Below are positions 9,792 through 20,343 of a DNA stretch of 40,785 nt, piece after piece; position 1 is the first letter of the stretch, and each line of letters begins with the position of its first letter. The notes below the pieces were generated by a model that did no database searches, was not told the DNA's origin, and worked only from the letters and a program-made list of their open reading frames with translations. Location: assembly GCA_937904325.1 (NCBI GenBank), contig CALGTK010000450.1:1-40785 (forward strand), given 5' to 3'. This DNA is from an uncultured Planctomyces sp. Lineage in GTDB: Bacteria; Planctomycetota; Planctomycetia; Planctomycetales; Planctomycetaceae. Made by a program: the position numbers and the translations under genes.

Positions 9792-11924
9792 TCAGTCCCA
9801 CATTGATCGTGCTTGATCGCGAGCGTTGAATAGCGGTTTGATTTCAGGCCTGACTGGATCTTCGGTGGGCAACGTTGAGACCACATCATCGCTGTCAGGC
9901 AGTCGCCAGTCGAAGCACGCGCGAGCTGTGGGCGTCAGAAACCGAGTCAGTTGCGAGAAGCTGTAGTCGTCGCGGTAGGACCTTCGTTCAGAACGGTAAA
10001 ATCGCTGCGGGTGGAGCACGTAGAGATTGTCTTTGGCTCGCGACAACGCGACGTAAAACAGGCGACGTTCTTCCTCGATCTGCTTCTCATCCTTAGTCGA
10101 CATGTCTGAGGGTATGTTGCCGTCGGCTGCGTGCAGGACGAAAACGGAGTCCCATTCCAGGCCCTTTGCCGAATGAATCGTGCTGAGGATCAGGTAGTCC
10201 TCGTCCAAAACCGGATCGGCGGCCAGATCCTGAGTGGAAGACGGCGGGTCGAGCGTGATTGCTGTTAGAAACTCTGTCCGGTTTGGATACCTTGCCGAAA
10301 TATGCACGACCTGTTCGAGGTCGAGTAGTCGTTCTCTCGCGTTGGGATATTTTTCTTCGACGATCGGTGCAAAGAACTTGCGTACAGTGTCGAGTTCGGT
10401 TGGAACTGACGACTCACCCTTTCGGCTGGACTTCAGCTCGGCAAGGTGTTTCAGCAACCCGACAAACTGTGGCCAGACTTCTTTCGTCGCCGAAGGCGTC
10501 GACCACGTTTCCCACTTCTCGAAGTTGCCATCAGCTTCGTAGAGTCCATCGGTCAGATCCAACGCTCGTTTGCGGCCGATTCCTGGAAGCAGCATCAAAA
10601 TTCGCATGGCAGACACCATGTCGAACGGGTTATCAGCCAGCCGAAGAAACGCCAGGAAGTCCTTGATGTGCGCCGCTTCGACGAACTTCAGACCACCAAA
10701 CTTGTGAAACGGAATGTTCTGATCAGCCAGCATCAGTTCAAGATTCAGGCTGTGGTGCGAAGCCCGAAACAGGACGGCCTGATGCTTTAGCGGAATTCCC
10801 TTGTCGCGATGATGCAGAAGTTCTCGAACGACGAAATCCGATTGCTCATCTTCGTCGCGGCAGCTCACGACTTGCGGCCGAGTTCCAGTTGATCGCGCTG
10901 TCCACAGCTCCTTGTGGTGCCGCTCCCTGGCTTCGGCGATCACCATGTTCGCAGCATCGAGCACCGGCTGCGTGCTTCGGTAGTTCTCTTCGAGCAACAC
11001 AGTTGTCGTACCAGGAAATTGTTTCGGAAAGTCAAGGATGTTGCGGACCGTTGCGGCGCGGAACGAGTAAATCGATTGCGCATCGTCACCGACGACAGTC
11101 AAACCCGTTCCATCCGGGCAAAGATGCTGAAGGATCTCAGATTGCAGCAGGTTGGTGTCCTGGTACTCGTCGACAAGGACACAATCAAACTGCTTTCGAA
11201 TCGCCCGTGCTCCGGATTCGTCGGAAACCAGCGCGTTCCAGAAGAGCAAGAGGTCGTCGTAGTCCAGGCAGTTCAATCGGTCTTTGCGTTCGACGTACCC
11301 TTTGAAGAGTTGCTTCAGTTCTTCTTCAAAGTCGACACACCAGGGAAAGACCTCTTCCAGAATAATCTGCAGCTTCGCTCGTGAGTTTATGCACCGGCTG
11401 TAGATGCTCAGGCAAGTCTGCTTCAGCGGAAACCGGCGTCGTTCGGTCGACAACTTCAGTTCGGCTCTAACAACGTCGAGCAGATCTTCAGAGTCACTCC
11501 GGTCGAGGACGGTAAAGTCGGGTTCCAACCCGATCAATTTCCCATGTTGCCGGAGCAGTCGTGAGGCCATCGCGTGGAAAGTTCCGCCCCAGATCGCGTT
11601 GGACAGCGAACCTGCGCCTTGCGTACTTGATGCTGCTGCCTGTTTCTGCATGCGTTGCAGGCAGCTTGAAACCCGCGACAGCATCTCCGCGGCCGAACGC
11701 CTGGTGAATGTAAGCAACAGGATTCGACGAGGGTCTGTTCCGTTGTGGATGAGCCACGCAACCCGGTGTGTGAGCGTGGTCGTTTTTCCCGTGCCTGCTC
11801 CAGCGACAATGAGCAGTGGGCCTGATCCATGAGCAGCAGCAACCTTCTGTTGCTCATTCAGATCCTTAAGCAGCGACTGCGCAGCATCGTCCATCGACGG
11901 CGGGATGTATGTCTGATCCTGCAT
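9792..11924 (-). CDS. UvrD/PcrA/Rep-type ATP-dependent DNA helicase
   Basis: This superfamily 1 helicase unwinds DNA in repair or replication restart. All key motifs are present: Q-motif region LNEQQKVAAAHG, Walker A AGAGTGKTTT, motif II VLVDEYQDTN, motif III GDDAQSIYSFRAA, motif IV LEENYRST, motif V TIHSAKGLEWD and motif VI RRLFYVALSRAKDNLYV. I chose the Met at 11924 because it places the Q-motif about 24 residues in, as in UvrD/PcrA; the frame stays open to 12017, but the 31 extra residues are not helicase-like. The product is about 710 residues, the usual UvrD length. It follows nqrF by about 115 bp on the same strand and may be read through from the nqr operon. Which subtype it is (UvrD, PcrA or Rep) cannot be decided here. 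Confidence 0.92.
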   Translation of the reverse strand: MQDQTYIPPSMDDAAQSLLKDLNEQQKVAAAHGSGPLLIVAGAGTGKTTTLTHRVAWLIHNGTDPRRILLLTFTRRSAAEMLSRVSSCLQRMQKQAAASSTQGAGSLSNAIWGGTFHAMASRLLRQHGKLIGLEPDFTVLDRSDSEDLLDVVRAELKLSTERRRFPLKQTCLSIYSRCINSRAKLQIILEEVFPWCVDFEEELKQLFKGYVERKDRLNCLDYDDLLLFWNALVSDESGARAIRKQFDCVLVDEYQDTNLLQSEILQHLCPDGTGLTVVGDDAQSIYSFRAATVRNILDFPKQFPGTTTVLLEENYRSTQPVLDAANMVIAEARERHHKELWTARSTGTRPQVVSCRDEDEQSDFVVRELLHHRDKGIPLKHQAVLFRASHHSLNLELMLADQNIPFHKFGGLKFVEAAHIKDFLAFLRLADNPFDMVSAMRILMLLPGIGRKRALDLTDGLYEADGNFEKWETWSTPSATKEVWPQFVGLLKHLAELKSSRKGESSVPTELDTVRKFFAPIVEEKYPNARERLLDLEQVVHISARYPNRTEFLTAITLDPPSSTQDLAADPVLDEDYLILSTIHSAKGLEWDSVFVLHAADGNIPSDMSTKDEKQIEEERRLFYVALSRAKDNLYVLHPQRFYRSERRSYRDDYSFSQLTRFLTPTARACFDWRLPDSDDVVSTLPTEDPVRPEIKPLFNARDQARSMWD

Positions 11925-12038
11925 GAGTTGCTCGTCACTGCAGAAGGCGACTGGCGAGATTCGGAGAGCCTGCTCAAGGAACGACCAGGAGCGACTGACG
12001 AACCCCAAGTGTAGCACTGCTGCCTCACAAGACGAGTA

Positions 12039-13256
12039 TCAGCCGAAATCGTCGAAGCGAATATTGTCTGGCTCGACACCGAGATCGTCCAGCATCTTGA
12101 AAACTGCTGAATTCATCATCGGCGGGCCGCAGATGTAGTACTCGATGTCTTCCGGAGCTGTGTGGTCTTTCAGGGCATTATCAAGAACGATCTGATGAAT
12201 GAAGCCGGTGTAACCCGTCCAGTTATCTTCTGGTAGAGGATCGGAAAGAGCGATGTGAAACTTGAAGTTAGGAAATTCTTCTTCGATCGCTCGGAAGTGA
12301 TCGATGTAGAACAATTCTCGCAAACTGCGACCGCCGTACCAGTAGGTGACTTTTCGGCCGGTCTTCAGATTCTTGAACAGTTCAAAAATGTGACTACGCA
12401 GCGGAGCCATACCAGCTCCCCCACCGATGTAGACCATTTCAGAATCGCTGTCGTTGATGAAGAATTCTCCGTATGGGCCAGAGATCGTCACGTCATCACC
12501 TGGTTTAAGGCTAAAGATGTACGAAGACATTTTGCCTGGAGGCGTGTTTTCATGAGACCGCGGTGGTGGCGATGCTACGCGGACGTTGAGCATGATGATG
12601 CCCTTTTCACCCGGGTAGTTCGCCATCGAGTAGGCTCGCACGACCGGTTCTTCAACTTTTGAAACGTATTGCCAGATGTTGAAGCGGTCCCAATCTTCGT
12701 GGTACTCCTTTTCAATGTCGAAATCTTTGTAGTGAATTTCGTGCGGTGGGGCTTCGATTTGGACATAGCCACCAGCTCTGAAGTCAACCTGCTCGCCTTC
12801 AGGAAGTTCAAGTATGAATTCTTTAATGAAGGTGGCAACGTTGCGGTTCGATTTGACTTTGCAACGCCACTTTTTCGTCTCGAAGACTTCCGGAGGTACT
12901 TCGATCTTCATGTCCTGCTTAATGGCGACCTGGCAGGACAGGCGACAGCCCTCGCGAGCATCCTTCTTATTGATGTGAGTTTCTTCGGTAGCAAGGATTT
13001 CTCCGCCGCCTGCAAGGACATTCACTTTGCACTGAGCGCAGGTTCCGCCTCCGCCGCAGGCAGATGAGACAAAAATACCTTGTGATGAAAGAGCGTTAAG
13101 AAGTTTTCCGCCGGCTGGAACTTCCAAAGTCTTCTGGTCGTTGACTGTGATTTTTACATTGCCGCTGGGCACGAGAAAACTGCGTGCCTGGAGGATCACT
13201 ACGACGAGTGCCAGGACAATTCCGGTAAACATGAAAACGCCGAGAAAGATTTCCAT
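12039..13256 (-). CDS. nqrF: Na+-translocating NADH:quinone reductase subunit F
   Basis: NqrF is the electron entry subunit: it oxidises NADH through FAD and passes electrons to a [2Fe-2S] centre. The 405-residue protein has one N-terminal membrane helix (residues about 4-24), a plant-type ferredoxin domain with Cys67, Cys73, Cys76 ([10 protein letters not shown]) and Cys108, and a ferredoxin-reductase module with the flavin motif RAYSMANYP, the nucleotide-binding [12 protein letters not shown] and the C-terminal YICGPPMMN. The length matches Vibrio NqrF (about 408). It ends the nqrA-F cluster, 87 bp after nqrE. A helicase gene follows on the same strand. Confidence 0.97.
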   Translation of the reverse strand: MEIFLGVFMFTGIVLALVVVILQARSFLVPSGNVKITVNDQKTLEVPAGGKLLNALSSQGIFVSSACGGGGTCAQCKVNVLAGGGEILATEETHINKKDAREGCRLSCQVAIKQDMKIEVPPEVFETKKWRCKVKSNRNVATFIKEFILELPEGEQVDFRAGGYVQIEAPPHEIHYKDFDIEKEYHEDWDRFNIWQYVSKVEEPVVRAYSMANYPGEKGIIMLNVRVASPPPRSHENTPPGKMSSYIFSLKPGDDVTISGPYGEFFINDSDSEMVYIGGGAGMAPLRSHIFELFKNLKTGRKVTYWYGGRSLRELFYIDHFRAIEEEFPNFKFHIALSDPLPEDNWTGYTGFIHQIVLDNALKDHTAPEDIEYYICGPPMMNSAVFKMLDDLGVEPDNIRFDDFG

Positions 13257-13343
13257 CGTTCGTCTGCGTACTTTTTGATAAGAGGTTAGCTAACGAAGCG
13301 TTGAGCCAGGCGACTCATAGTGCTGGACGAAAGCTGTTTGAAA

Positions 13344-13958
13344 TCAGAGTTGGATTCCACCGAGGGCCATAAAGGCCATCGCCATTAATCCGACCGTAAT
13401 AAAAGTGATGCCCAGACCACGCAGGCCTTCAGGGACGTCGCTGTATTTCATCTTCTCACGAATTCCGGCGAGAGCTGTGATTGCTAAGGCCCAGCCAACG
13501 CCAGACCCCACACCAAACACAACACTTTCCGGGAAGTTGTAGTCACGCTCGACCATGAACAGGGTGCCGCCGAGGATGGCACAGTTTACAGTAATCAGAG
13601 GCAGGAAAATTCCGAGCGAGTTGTAGAGAGCAGGGAAGTAGCGATCGAGCGTCATTTCAAGGATCTGGACCATAGCGGCGATCGTTCCGATGTAGCTGAT
13701 CAGTCCGACGAAAGTCAGATCAACGTCATTGAAGCTTGACGATAACCAGCTCAACCCACCTTCCTTCAGCAGGTGCTGAAAGATCAGATTGTTCATCGGT
13801 ACGGTAATCACCTGAATGACGATTACGGCGATGCCAAGCATGAATGCTGTTTTTACGTTCTTGGAAACAGCCAGAAAGGTGCACATCCCGAGAAAGAAGG
13901 CGAGCGCCAGATTCTCGACAAAGCAGGCTTTCAAAAAGAGGCTCAGATAGTGTTCCAC
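13344..13958 (-). CDS. nqrE: Na+-translocating NADH:quinone reductase subunit E
   Basis: NqrE is a six-helix membrane subunit that, with its paralogue NqrD, forms the sodium path. The 204 residues are almost wholly hydrophobic helices. Cys26 (LGMCTF) and Cys126 (TVNCAILGG) match the conserved half-channel cysteines that, paired with two in NqrD, hold an intramembrane iron-sulfur centre. The start is GTG 13958, preceded by GAGGA at a proper distance. Neighbours are nqrD (72 bp upstream) and nqrF. Confidence 0.97.
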   Translation of the reverse strand: MEHYLSLFLKACFVENLALAFFLGMCTFLAVSKNVKTAFMLGIAVIVIQVITVPMNNLIFQHLLKEGGLSWLSSSFNDVDLTFVGLISYIGTIAAMVQILEMTLDRYFPALYNSLGIFLPLITVNCAILGGTLFMVERDYNFPESVVFGVGSGVGWALAITALAGIREKMKYSDVPEGLRGLGITFITVGLMAMAFMALGGIQL

Positions 13959-14030
13959 CTGATTGTCCTCAAAACGGTATGAGTGAGACGTTTGAAAATT
14001 GTGTGCTGCCTGGATTGACGTTCAGAGTGA

Positions 14031-14660
14031 TCAGGCGGCTTCGACCTGATCTTTGTTGAAGGTCCGGATCGCCCAGATGATCAGGCCGATCAGGAAGAAA
14101 GCACTCGGTGGAAGCAGCATCAGTCCGTTGGAAACGTAGCCTTCGGCGACGAGTCCTTCAGGGCCAAGAATCTTGTTGCCAAGAAGTTCGCCTTTGCCGA
14201 GCAGTTCTCGGAAAGTGGCGACGACAATCAGGATGAAGCTGTATCCCAGACCGTTGCCGACACCGTCAAAGAAACTCATCGAAGGGCTGTTCTTCATGGC
14301 GAAAGCTTCGGCACGCCCCATCACGATACAGTTCGTGATGATCAGCCCGACGAAGACGGACATCTGCTTGCTGATGCCGTAGAAATAAGCCTTCAGGAAC
14401 TGGTCAACCAGAATGACGAGCATCGCGATGATCGTCATTTGAACGATGATGCGAATGCTGTTTGGAATGTAGTTTCGAATCAGTGAAACAGAAGCGCTCG
14501 CAAGTCCAGTCACAAGGACGACGGCGACCGACATTGCCAGTGCTGTTTCCAGTTTTGTCGTCACTGCGAGTGCGGAACAGATTCCGAGAATCTGCAAGGC
14601 AATCGGGTTGCTTTTCACGACTGGATCAAACAGAACGTCTTTAGTCGTTGGTTCAGCCAT
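14031..14660 (-). CDS. nqrD: Na+-translocating NADH:quinone reductase subunit D
   Basis: NqrD is the membrane partner of NqrE. I start at ATG 14660 ([20 protein letters not shown]), which gives the usual length of about 209 residues. The frame is open further upstream to 14804, but that extension only shadows the end of nqrC. Cys28 (LGICSAL) and Cys111 ([11 protein letters not shown]) are in the positions expected for iron-sulfur ligation with NqrE. A purine-rich GGGAGAG lies just before the ATG, inside nqrC, and the start overlaps the nqrC stop by 8 nt, so the two are probably translationally coupled. Confidence 0.96.
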   Translation of the reverse strand: MAEPTTKDVLFDPVVKSNPIALQILGICSALAVTTKLETALAMSVAVVLVTGLASASVSLIRNYIPNSIRIIVQMTIIAMLVILVDQFLKAYFYGISKQMSVFVGLIITNCIVMGRAEAFAMKNSPSMSFFDGVGNGLGYSFILIVVATFRELLGKGELLGNKILGPEGLVAEGYVSNGLMLLPPSAFFLIGLIIWAIRTFNKDQVEAA

Positions 14661-15519
14661 TGTTCTCTCCCTCAGCCACAGCGGACGTTGGGGTGGATTC
14701 AGCCTGTTCGGAACGGATCTGTTGCAGGTATGAGCCGAACGCGTCGGGGCCAAGCCAGTATCTGACAAAAGAGGTGACACCGTTTGAGGTGATCGTTGCG
14801 CCACTCAACCCATCAACTTTGAACTCGGCTTGGGGTGTGTTGGCTGTAACCTCGCCCTTGGCGACCTTAACGGTTGGTGTGGGCAGATGATCAAACGATG
14901 CAGCCGCGATGTCCGAAGCCGCGAATGCACTCTTGCCCGTCCAGACAGCTTTCCAGACGGGGTTGTCAACTTCGCCACCGAGGCCCGGGGTCTCACCGTG
15001 CTCGTAGAACGTGATGCCGCGGATTGTTTGCCCGTCAGCGTCAACTGCGATGAAGCCGTAAAGTGTTGACCACAGCCCCTTGCCGTAAATGGGAAGGATC
15101 ACCTGATCGAGATTTCCGTCTACTTTTCTGATCTCATAAGCGATCGTGTAAATTTCGCGACGGGCGATCTGAGGCAAGGATCCTGGTGGATTGACCTCGA
15201 CGCTGTCATGCTCCTTCTTGGCCGCCTTCCTGGGGTCGTACGTTTTGAGGTTGATGCCTTCTTCTGAAGGATCGGTGATTCGTGGTCGTTTTCCTGCGAG
15301 TTCAATCAGAACTGGTTCGACGACTTTGAACTGTGAGTCTACCTTTAGGGTCTTATCGTAAATGCCGGCGACTTTCAGGATGTTCTTCTGGATGTCGAGC
15401 ATTTTTTGAATCTGCTGTGCCGGTCGGAGAACGACGGCTGCAGTTGAGACCATTACCGAGCACACCAGACAAAGGCACGTCGCCACAATCAGCGTTTGCT
15501 TGTTGGATTCAGTCTGCAT
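14653..15519 (-). CDS. nqrC: Na+-translocating NADH:quinone reductase subunit C
   Basis: NqrC carries a covalently bound FMN on the outer face of the membrane. I chose ATG 15519 ([10 protein letters not shown]), preceded by GGAGA, rather than the upstream ATG 15555, because it places the single N-terminal membrane helix (about residues 8-30) at the usual position. The product is 288 residues. The flavinylation motif SGAT is present at residues 239-242, so Thr242 is the predicted FMN-bearing residue (Thr225 in Vibrio cholerae). The gene overlaps nqrB by 11 nt and nqrD by 8 nt. A flavin transferase (ApbE), needed to attach FMN, is not in this window. Confidence 0.96.
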   Translation of the reverse strand: MQTESNKQTLIVATCLCLVCSVMVSTAAVVLRPAQQIQKMLDIQKNILKVAGIYDKTLKVDSQFKVVEPVLIELAGKRPRITDPSEEGINLKTYDPRKAAKKEHDSVEVNPPGSLPQIARREIYTIAYEIRKVDGNLDQVILPIYGKGLWSTLYGFIAVDADGQTIRGITFYEHGETPGLGGEVDNPVWKAVWTGKSAFAASDIAAASFDHLPTPTVKVAKGEVTANTPQAEFKVDGLSGATITSNGVTSFVRYWLGPDAFGSYLQQIRSEQAESTPTSAVAEGENNG

Positions 15520-16732
15520 TGCGGGCGAGTCTCCGTTTAATGTTGCCCTGTACAACGACGTAGTCGATCACCGGGGCAAAGACGTTACCAAACAGAATTG
15601 CCAGCATGATGCCTTCTGGATACGCGGGATTAATGACTCGAATCAGGATAGTCAGAGCGCCAATCAACGCTCCGTAGAACCACTTACCGCGTTCGGTCAT
15701 GGCTGCGGATACTGGATCGGTTGCCATGAACACTGTGCCGAATGCAAAGCCACCGACGCACAGATGCCAGTGCCACGGCATGGCAAACATCGGGTTGGTC
15801 TCGCTGCCGACTGAGTTCAGGAAGATCGAGAAGATCACAGCTCCGAATACGACTCCCGCCATGATTCGCCATGAACCAATCCGAGTAGCGATCAGAATAA
15901 AGGCACCGATTAAACAGGCGAGTGTTGAGGTCTCACCCATCGACCCCTGCATTGTTCCGAAGAATGCCTGGCTGAGTGATTCTGAAACGGCTCCCATTCC
16001 GACAGCGACATCGGCAGTTGCGAGTGCTCCCAGCGGAGTGGCACCAGAGAACCCGTCGCAGGCAGTCCAGACGGCATCACCGACGATGGTCGTTGGGTAG
16101 GCGAAGTAGAGAAACGCTCGAGCGGTCAGAGCCGGGTTCAGGAAGTTTCGTCCCGTGCCACCGAAGACTTCTTTGCCGATGACGACTCCGAAGCTGATTC
16201 CAACGGCGACTTGCCACAGAGGAATACTTGGCGGAAGTGTCAGTGGAAACAGGAAGCCGGTAACGAGGAAGCCTTCGTTAACTTCGTGCTTGCGGATGGT
16301 CGAGAAGATGACTTCCCAGGTTCCGCCGACGATGTTGGTCACGAGGTAGGCCGGTATGAAGTAAAGAGCTCCGTGGAGCAGGTTGGCGACAATATTGGCG
16401 GAGTCGTATCCGATTCCCAGAGCGTCGATAATCGAGTATCGCCAGTTAGCCGCTCCGTCCGTCGTAATGCCCAGAGCAGCGATTGCCTGGTTTGCCTGGT
16501 GGCCGGTATTCCACATGGCCATGACGATGCACGGCAGCAGGGCAACGACGACCGTCGACATCATCCGTTTCAGATCGATGCCGTCACGAATGTGCGAAGG
16601 TCCCGACGTGACCTGCCCCGGCGTGTACAGAAACGTGTCTAACGCTTCGTACAACGGGTACGCCATCCGCAGTTTACCCTCTTTCGAGAAGTGCGGTTCA
16701 ACGGCGTCGAGTAACCGTCTGAGCGGCTTCAT
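15509..16732 (-). CDS. nqrB: Na+-translocating NADH:quinone reductase subunit B
   Basis: NqrB is the largest membrane subunit. It holds a covalent FMN and riboflavin and takes part in sodium translocation. The 407 residues contain about ten hydrophobic helices. The motif GFSGATPLG puts the FMN-bearing threonine at residue 232, close to Thr236 of V. cholerae Nqr[21 protein letters not shown] is the conserved segment before it. It overlaps nqrC by 11 nt and lies 130 bp after nqrA, the widest gap in the operon; that gap holds no ORF. Confidence 0.97.
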   Translation of the reverse strand: MKPLRRLLDAVEPHFSKEGKLRMAYPLYEALDTFLYTPGQVTSGPSHIRDGIDLKRMMSTVVVALLPCIVMAMWNTGHQANQAIAALGITTDGAANWRYSIIDALGIGYDSANIVANLLHGALYFIPAYLVTNIVGGTWEVIFSTIRKHEVNEGFLVTGFLFPLTLPPSIPLWQVAVGISFGVVIGKEVFGGTGRNFLNPALTARAFLYFAYPTTIVGDAVWTACDGFSGATPLGALATADVAVGMGAVSESLSQAFFGTMQGSMGETSTLACLIGAFILIATRIGSWRIMAGVVFGAVIFSIFLNSVGSETNPMFAMPWHWHLCVGGFAFGTVFMATDPVSAAMTERGKWFYGALIGALTILIRVINPAYPEGIMLAILFGNVFAPVIDYVVVQGNIKRRLARNAD

Positions 16733-16862
16733 GTCTGTCTTTCACAATACAAACGTCGTTTGCCGAACTGTTTCGGCGTTGTTCTTAAAGCGTGTTTTCA
16801 GAACGCAAATTACGTCGACTGTTTGCGGTCGGGGCGGCTTCGATGCATTCTGAACTGTAGAG

Positions 16863-18209
16863 CTATCCTTCGCTTTCGATGAGCGAAAGATTCTTCCGCA
16901 GCATCGTTCCGTATTCGTACTTGCCTGGACACACAAAGGTGCAGAGGGCGAGGTCTTCTTCATCAAGCTCCAAGGCCCCCAGAGCGGTCGCCTGGTCTGT
17001 ATCTTCAATAATCAATGAGCGGAGCAGGAATGTCGGGATGATATCGAGAGGCATTACGTCTTCGTACATGCCAATCGGAACCATCGCTCGCTTACTGCCG
17101 CCGGTTGAGGTCGTGAATTTAAATGTCTGATTTGGAGTCAGGGCAGAAGCAAATATCTTTCGCAGCGAGAACTTATCCGTGCCGGGTTTCTGCCAGCCGA
17201 GAAACTCTCGCTCGCGACCTTCGACCACGGCCGAAACCTGCAGGTGATATCGCGACAGAAATTCGAGCGGCCCATTGCTGACTGCTCGGCCAGACAGGAC
17301 GGAACCCGAGATCACTCGGACATCATCTTCGGCAAGCTCGCCGTAGGTCAGTTCTTTGATCGATGCTCCGAGCCGCGTTCGAACAAGTCGAGGCTTGTAA
17401 ACAGCAGGTCCTGCCACAGAGACAATCCGGCGGGCGTCAAGTTCGCCGGTCAGAAACAAGTGGCCGATCGCCATGACGTCCTGATAGTTGATGTGCCAGA
17501 CGTTTTTCTTTTCGTTAACCGGGTCCAGAAAGTGGATGTGAGTTCCGACCAGGCCGGCGGGATGAGGCCCGTCGAACTCGACATCATCGACGTCTGCCAG
17601 TTCCTCGCCGGGAAGCGTTACGCCCGGGCAACTGACGAGGAATACTTTTCCGTCAGTCAGATGCTGGATGACCTGTATGCCGAAGCGGAAATCCTGCTCA
17701 CGCTCCAGAATGATGACTTCCGGCTTTGCACACAGCGGGTTTGTGTCGGTCGCAGTAATGAAGATTGAGTTCGGGCTGGAATTGATGGCCGGGACTTTGC
17801 TGTACGGTCTTTGCCGCAGCGATGTCCACAGACCAGAGTCAACAAGATTCTCAACAACATCGTCGCGGCTGAGCGATTTAACGTCAGCATTGCCAGCGGT
17901 TTTGAACTTTTCGGCGTCATCGCCATCGACGTCAATCACGATGGACTGGAAAGCTCGTTTATCGCCGCGGTTAACCGATTTCACGGTTCCGGCGGCGGGC
18001 GACGTGAATTTCACGCCCGCATTTTTTTTGTCTGTAAACAGAAGTGTCCCGCGTTTGACGGTATCACCTTCCGCGACGGCCATCGTTGGTTTCATGCCGA
18101 GATAATCAGTGCCAACCACGGCGACGGTCCGAATCTCCGGCCCGTCGTAAATCTTTTGCTCCGGCGGATTAGCGATCGGGACATCCAGACCTTTGTTGAT
18201 CCGCTTCAT
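16863..18209 (-). CDS. nqrA: Na+-translocating NADH:quinone reductase subunit A
   Basis: NqrA is the peripheral cytoplasmic subunit of the sodium pump and is structurally related to RnfC. I start at ATG 18209 ([18 protein letters not shown]), which matches the conserved NqrA N-terminus and gives 448 residues. The frame continues to 18317, but that extension looks like a spurious signal peptide. Family features include [19 protein letters not shown], the lipoyl-like [16 protein letters not shown], and the [14 protein letters not shown] region. It is the first gene of nqrABCDEF, so the promoter should lie in 18210-18965. Confidence 0.96.
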   Translation of the reverse strand: MKRINKGLDVPIANPPEQKIYDGPEIRTVAVVGTDYLGMKPTMAVAEGDTVKRGTLLFTDKKNAGVKFTSPAAGTVKSVNRGDKRAFQSIVIDVDGDDAEKFKTAGNADVKSLSRDDVVENLVDSGLWTSLRQRPYSKVPAINSSPNSIFITATDTNPLCAKPEVIILEREQDFRFGIQVIQHLTDGKVFLVSCPGVTLPGEELADVDDVEFDGPHPAGLVGTHIHFLDPVNEKKNVWHINYQDVMAIGHLFLTGELDARRIVSVAGPAVYKPRLVRTRLGASIKELTYGELAEDDVRVISGSVLSGRAVSNGPLEFLSRYHLQVSAVVEGREREFLGWQKPGTDKFSLRKIFASALTPNQTFKFTTSTGGSKRAMVPIGMYEDVMPLDIIPTFLLRSLIIEDTDQATALGALELDEEDLALCTFVCPGKYEYGTMLRKNLSLIESEG

Positions 18210-18932
18210 GGCAGCCGAAGATCCCTGAAAAAGTAACAACAACATCAAACCAGACACCGTAAATCTGGCACGAAGTTTACCGAGCGCGGGCGGAATTGGT
18301 AGCGACCATCGATTCATACGAATTGCCGTTCCCGAGGATGAGAACCGTTACTCCAGGTCGCAGCTACGCTGGCAAATTCCTGGTTTGTCACGCTCTCCCG
18401 GTTCGGTCAGTCGTCTGGATACTCGACCTGCTGCGGGGGTCTGTCGGAAGTGACAATCTGGGTGAAACTGACGGGTGATCAGGACAAATTCAGAGACTTT
18501 TCCGACGGCTTGAGTTGATCCTAATTGCGTGGTTAGAGTCAAACCGGAAGTTTGCCAGTCTCCAGGCACCCGGACACTTTGAGCATTAATCATCCTTTGG
18601 AACCTCCAGGATGAGAATTCTGCCCCGAACTGTCGCTGTTGCGTATTTCAGCTGGCTATGCTGAACTTGCCAGGTGAAATCGCCACGGTCGATGACTGCT
18701 GCGCCGACAGCTCTGGAAATAGAGGTCAAATCGGTGTCTGCGATGGGACCGACCGGTACAGCTTGATACTTGAGATTAGGTCAGTGATTTCAGGTCGCGA
18801 TTTATGAAAGTGTCCGACGCGACTTCTCAGCAGCAGACTGACGTTTTTAAACGTTTCTCAGCGTTTAGCTCTGGCATCCGAAACAAGACGACACAGGCGG
18901 GCGGAAAGGTCGTCCCGACATTTACCGACAAT
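18210..18932 (-). other. intergenic region upstream of nqrA with a possible gene fragment
   Basis: About 720 bp lie between nqrA and the palindrome downstream of pepT. The region should contain the nqr promoter, but I cannot point to confident -35/-10 boxes. On the minus strand, 18586-18780 is open and reads like protein (for example GAAVIDRGDFTWQVQHS and RGRILILEVPKDD before the stop at 18586-18588), but it has no ATG and is preceded by stops. The only candidate start is TTG 18729. I treat it as a possible remnant. An ATG frame that overlaps its stop (18593 to 18348) is not convincingly coding. Confidence 0.35.
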
Positions 18933-18950
18933 GGTGCGTCGAGACGCACC
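18933..18950. repeat. dispersed palindrome, single copy (site A)
   Basis: GGTGCGTCGAGACGCACC is an 8-bp perfect inverted repeat around GA. It lies 15 bp beyond the pepT stop. It is the same unit found, mostly in pairs, at 20242-20289, 25700-25764, 34982-35037 and 36902-36950. Confidence 0.85.
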
Positions 18951-18965
18951 CCGACTTTGGCGGAC

Positions 18966-20201
18966 TCATTCTCTTTCGCTGCCCCAGGCCCTGGCGAGTT
19001 CGACGAGAACGTTGACGGCCGTTTCGAGTTCTTCCTTACTCGTCCATTCGAGGGGTGAGTGCGGGTTGTGTTCGCCGGTGGAGAGATTGGGGGTTGGGAG
19101 ACCTCGCTCGGTGAGGATAGAGCCATCGGTGCCGCCGCGGATGATCGTCAGTGCTGGTTCCATACCGACGGCTTTCATTGCCTGCTCGGCTTTCGGAATT
19201 GCTCGCGGCTCGGACTTCAAGCCGTCGGCGAGATTTCGGTATTGCTCTTTGATGTCGACGGTGATCGTTGCTTTTGGATAGGCGGCTCGCAGATCTGCGG
19301 CGATTGATTCCAGCATGGCTGCCTGTTCGGCGAGTTTGGCTGTGTCGAAGTCTCGCAGAATGATCTTCGCCATTGCTTTGGCGACGCCACCCTCGACAAC
19401 ATACGGGTGGATGAATCCGTCTCGGCCATCGGTTGTTTCCGGGCTGAGGTGGTCTTCGGGCAGCCTCGCGATGAAGTGCGCAAGAATACGCAGTGAGTTC
19501 ACCATCTTCCCCTTGCCTTCGGAAGGGTGAGTGTTGATTCCTTCGACGGTGACGGTTGCTCCGTCGGCGGAGAAGGTTTCGTAGTCGATCAGCCCTCGAC
19601 CTTCGCCGTCGAGTGTGTATCCACAAACGGCGTTCAGACCGTCGATATCCAACTTGTCGATGCCTCGACCAATCTCTTCATCGCAAGTAAAGCAAAGCCG
19701 GATCGGGCCGTGAGGGATCTCCGGATGATTCATCAGCCAGTCTGCAGCAGCCATGATTGCGGCAACTCCAGCTTTGTCGTCAGCGCCGAGCAGCGTCGTT
19801 CCGTCGGTCGTGACGATCGTTGCACCGATCAGTGATTTCAAGGCGGGATTCTCTTCGACTTTGATAACTCGCGAAGTGTCGCCAGGCAGAACGACGTCAC
19901 CACCATCGTAGTTTTCGTGCAGGACAGGCTTCACGTCTTTCCCAGAGAACTCCGGAGAAGTATCGACGTGAGCGATCCAGGCAATGGCCGGCGTATTCTG
20001 GTCGACGTTCCCTGGTACCGTAGCTGTGACGATGCCGAATTCGGAGAGTGTTACATTGGCCAGTCCGATCTCGTGGCACTCGTCAGCAAGCTTGCGTGAA
20101 AGATCGAGCTGTTTGACTGTGCTCGGATAGCTGTTGGAATCGTCGTCAGACTGAGTATCGACTTTGACGTAACGCAGAAATCGATCAAGCACGCTTTCCA
20201 T
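18966..20201 (-). CDS. pepT: peptidase T (tripeptide aminopeptidase)
   Basis: PepT is a cytosolic dizinc M20B aminopeptidase that removes the N-terminal residue from tripeptides. The 411-residue length matches E. coli PepT (408). Metal and catalytic residues are visible: His78 and Asp80 in AWIAHVDTSPE, Asp141 in LLGADDKAGVA, Glu174/Glu175 in CDEEIGRG, Asp197 in TLDGEGRG, and the C-terminal His in STGEHNPHSPLEW (378 or 381). AGAAGGG lies just upstream of the ATG. The gene stands alone and is bracketed by copies of the GGTGCGTC palindrome on both sides (18933-18950 and 20242-20289). Confidence 0.96.
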   Translation of the reverse strand: MESVLDRFLRYVKVDTQSDDDSNSYPSTVKQLDLSRKLADECHEIGLANVTLSEFGIVTATVPGNVDQNTPAIAWIAHVDTSPEFSGKDVKPVLHENYDGGDVVLPGDTSRVIKVEENPALKSLIGATIVTTDGTTLLGADDKAGVAAIMAAADWLMNHPEIPHGPIRLCFTCDEEIGRGIDKLDIDGLNAVCGYTLDGEGRGLIDYETFSADGATVTVEGINTHPSEGKGKMVNSLRILAHFIARLPEDHLSPETTDGRDGFIHPYVVEGGVAKAMAKIILRDFDTAKLAEQAAMLESIAADLRAAYPKATITVDIKEQYRNLADGLKSEPRAIPKAEQAMKAVGMEPALTIIRGGTDGSILTERGLPTPNLSTGEHNPHSPLEWTSKEELETAVNVLVELARAWGSERE

Positions 20202-20241
20202 TACAGAACCCTTCTGCTGAGATCATTCTTTATATGGTCAG

Positions 20242-20289
20242 GCCGCGTCTTGACGCACCGTTTCAATTGATGGTGTGTCGTGACGCACT
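20242..20289. repeat. dispersed palindrome pair (site B)
   Basis: Two units lie 12 bp apart: GCCGCGTCTTGACGCACC at 20242-20259 and GGTGTGTCGTGACGCACT at 20272-20289. Each is an imperfect copy of GGTGCGTCnnGACGCACC. The pair sits between the small membrane-protein gene and pepT, about 40 bp upstream of the pepT start. Confidence 0.75.
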
Positions 20290-20343
20290 CTACTGCAGAT
20301 TTCGCGACATCGAAGCCCGAGGCAGAAGCCGTCTGAACGTTGA

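Noticed and set aside
18348-18593. ATG frame of 81 codons upstream of nqrA
   Set aside because: No ribosome site or recognisable segment; looks like non-coding sequence read in frame.
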